Of a stretch of 64,000 bases of DNA, positions 62,975-64,000 are shown in pieces (position 1 is the first letter of the stretch; each line of letters starts with the position of its first letter). Source of the stretch: Thiobacillus denitrificans (lineage in GTDB: Bacteria > Pseudomonadota > Gammaproteobacteria > Burkholderiales > Thiobacillaceae); NCBI RefSeq assembly GCF_001530125.1, contig NZ_LDUG01000048.1:81858-145857 (forward strand). The letters are read 5' to 3'. A model generated the notes under the pieces. It was not told the origin of the DNA. It saw only the letters and a program-made list of their open reading frames with translations, and ran no database searches. The translations under genes were made by a program, and so were the position numbers.

Positions 62975-64000
62975 CTACAAGTGGCATGAAACCGCGCGTC
63001 CTCACCATCCTGGGCGCCACCGGCACCATCGGCGTCAACACGCTTGATGTGGTGGCGCGCCACCCCGGGCGTTTCGAAGTCTTCGCCCTGACCGGCGCGA
63101 CGCAGGTCGAGCGCATGCTCGAGCAGTGCCGCACCCATCGTCCGCGTTTTGCGGTGATGAGCGAGCCGACCGCGGCCGCCGCATTGCGTACGCGGGTCGC
63201 CGCAGAAGGGATGACGGTCGAGGTACTGGAGGGCGCCGCCGCCCTGATCGAGGTGGCGACCGCGCCCGAAGTCGACACCCTGATGGCGGCCATCGTCGGC
63301 GCCGCCGGGCTGCCGGCCACGCTGGCGGCGGCGCAGGCGGGCAAGCGCATCCTGCTGGCCAACAAGGAAACCCTGGTGGTGTCCGGCCAGCTGTTCATGG
63401 ACGCCATTGCCGCCAGCGGCGCCGAACTGCTGCCGATCGATTCCGAGCACAACGCCATCTTCCAGTCGCTGCCGCGTGGCTTCGACGGCGATTTTCAACG
63501 TGCCGGGGTGAAGGCGCTGTGGCTCACCGCCTCTGGCGGCCCGTTCCGCACCCTGTCGGCCGAGGCCATTGCTGCGGCCACCCCGGCGCAGGCGGTGGCG
63601 CACCCCAACTGGGTGATGGGCAAGAAAATCTCGGTCGACTCGGCGAGCCTGATGAACAAGGGGCTCGAGGTGATCGAGGCGCGCTGGCTGTTCAATGCGC
63701 GCCCCGAGCAGATCAAGGTGGTGGTGCATCCGCAGAGCATCGTGCATTCCATGGTCGAATACGCCGACGGTTCGGTGATCGCGCAGATGGGCACGCCCGA
63801 CATGCGCACGCCGATTGCCTACGCGCTGGGCTTTCCGGAGCGCATCGATGCGGGCGTCCCCGCGCTCGAACTGATCGGCCGGCAGCTCACCTTCGAGACA
63901 CCCGACACCGCGCGCTTTCCCTGCCTGCAGCTGGCGTTCGACGCGCTCGCCGTCGGCGGTAACGCGGCGGCGGTGCTGAATGCCGCCAACGAAGTGGCGG
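62971..64000 (+). CDS. dxr: DXP reductoisomerase (3' end outside window)
   Basis: The first 343 codons of Dxr/IspC, second step of the MEP isoprenoid pathway. NADPH motif [14 protein letters not shown] near residue 15, ANKETLV near 130, metal/substrate segments [13 protein letters not shown] and TASGGPFR, and [20 protein letters not shown]. It overlaps cdsA by 4 bases. It runs off the right edge (last visible residues [11 protein letters not shown]), with about 50 residues missing. Confidence 0.96.
   Translation, partial: MTTSGMKPRVLTILGATGTIGVNTLDVVARHPGRFEVFALTGATQVERMLEQCRTHRPRFAVMSEPTAAAALRTRVAAEGMTVEVLEGAAALIEVATAPEVDTLMAAIVGAAGLPATLAAAQAGKRILLANKETLVVSGQLFMDAIAASGAELLPIDSEHNAIFQSLPRGFDGDFQRAGVKALWLTASGGPFRTLSAEAIAAATPAQAVAHPNWVMGKKISVDSASLMNKGLEVIEARWLFNARPEQIKVVVHPQSIVHSMVEYADGSVIAQMGTPDMRTPIAYALGFPERIDAGVPALELIGRQLTFETPDTARFPCLQLAFDALAVGGNAAAVLNAANEVA

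Overview
The window looks like a high-GC betaproteobacterial chromosome, possibly of the Thiobacillus/Sulfuricella (Nitrosomonadales) type. Reasons: the rpsB-tsf-pyrH-frr-uppS-cdsA-dxr order with map and glnD facing away from it, a PEP-CTERM protein behind a sigma-54 type promoter, and a complete MSHA-type pilus locus. The genus is inference only.

Region 1 (1-18528) is a phage-derived element lying against the 3' end of a tRNA-Ser(TGA) gene. It has three AlpA-type regulators, each at the head of a block: a DEAH helicase and Toprim primase; a RepA-like ATPase followed by an iteron-rich, origin-like stretch; and a virion block with a 599-aa internal virion protein, a 2536-aa polyvalent protein with an HExxH motif, a frameshifted tail-fibre stub, a gp14-like protein and a small terminase subunit. 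No capsid, portal, large terminase or integrase is visible. It is either a decayed podovirus-like prophage or a satellite-like element, and its left end lies outside the window.

Region 2 (18529-25250) carries tRNA-Ser, a conserved unknown, a NUDIX hydrolase, a MoxR ATPase paired with a VWA/zincin protein, and an Hsp33 lacking two of the four usual zinc cysteines. Three copies of a short inverted-repeat element separate these genes.

Region 3 (25249-40245) is the MSHA pilus locus in the order E-G-A-C-D-O-P-Q then I-I2-J-K-L-M-N. It supplies an assembly ATPase with tandem cyclic-di-GMP (MshEN) motifs, the platform protein, major and minor pilins, the secretin and the alignment proteins.

Region 4 (40246-58200) holds a repeat-rich small lipoprotein, the PEP-CTERM protein, an aminotransferase-mtfA-rmuC cluster, typA, a globin, purT, ampD, a purine-salvage and modification run (hpt, mtnP, rsuA, def), an orphan FlaF-like gene behind a sigma-28-like promoter, glnD and map, with several palindromic repeats between them.

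Region 5 (58195-64000) is the rpsB-tsf-pyrH-frr-uppS-cdsA-dxr cluster, with a clear sigma-70 promoter, a structured leader and an rpsB-tsf attenuator. dxr runs off the right edge.
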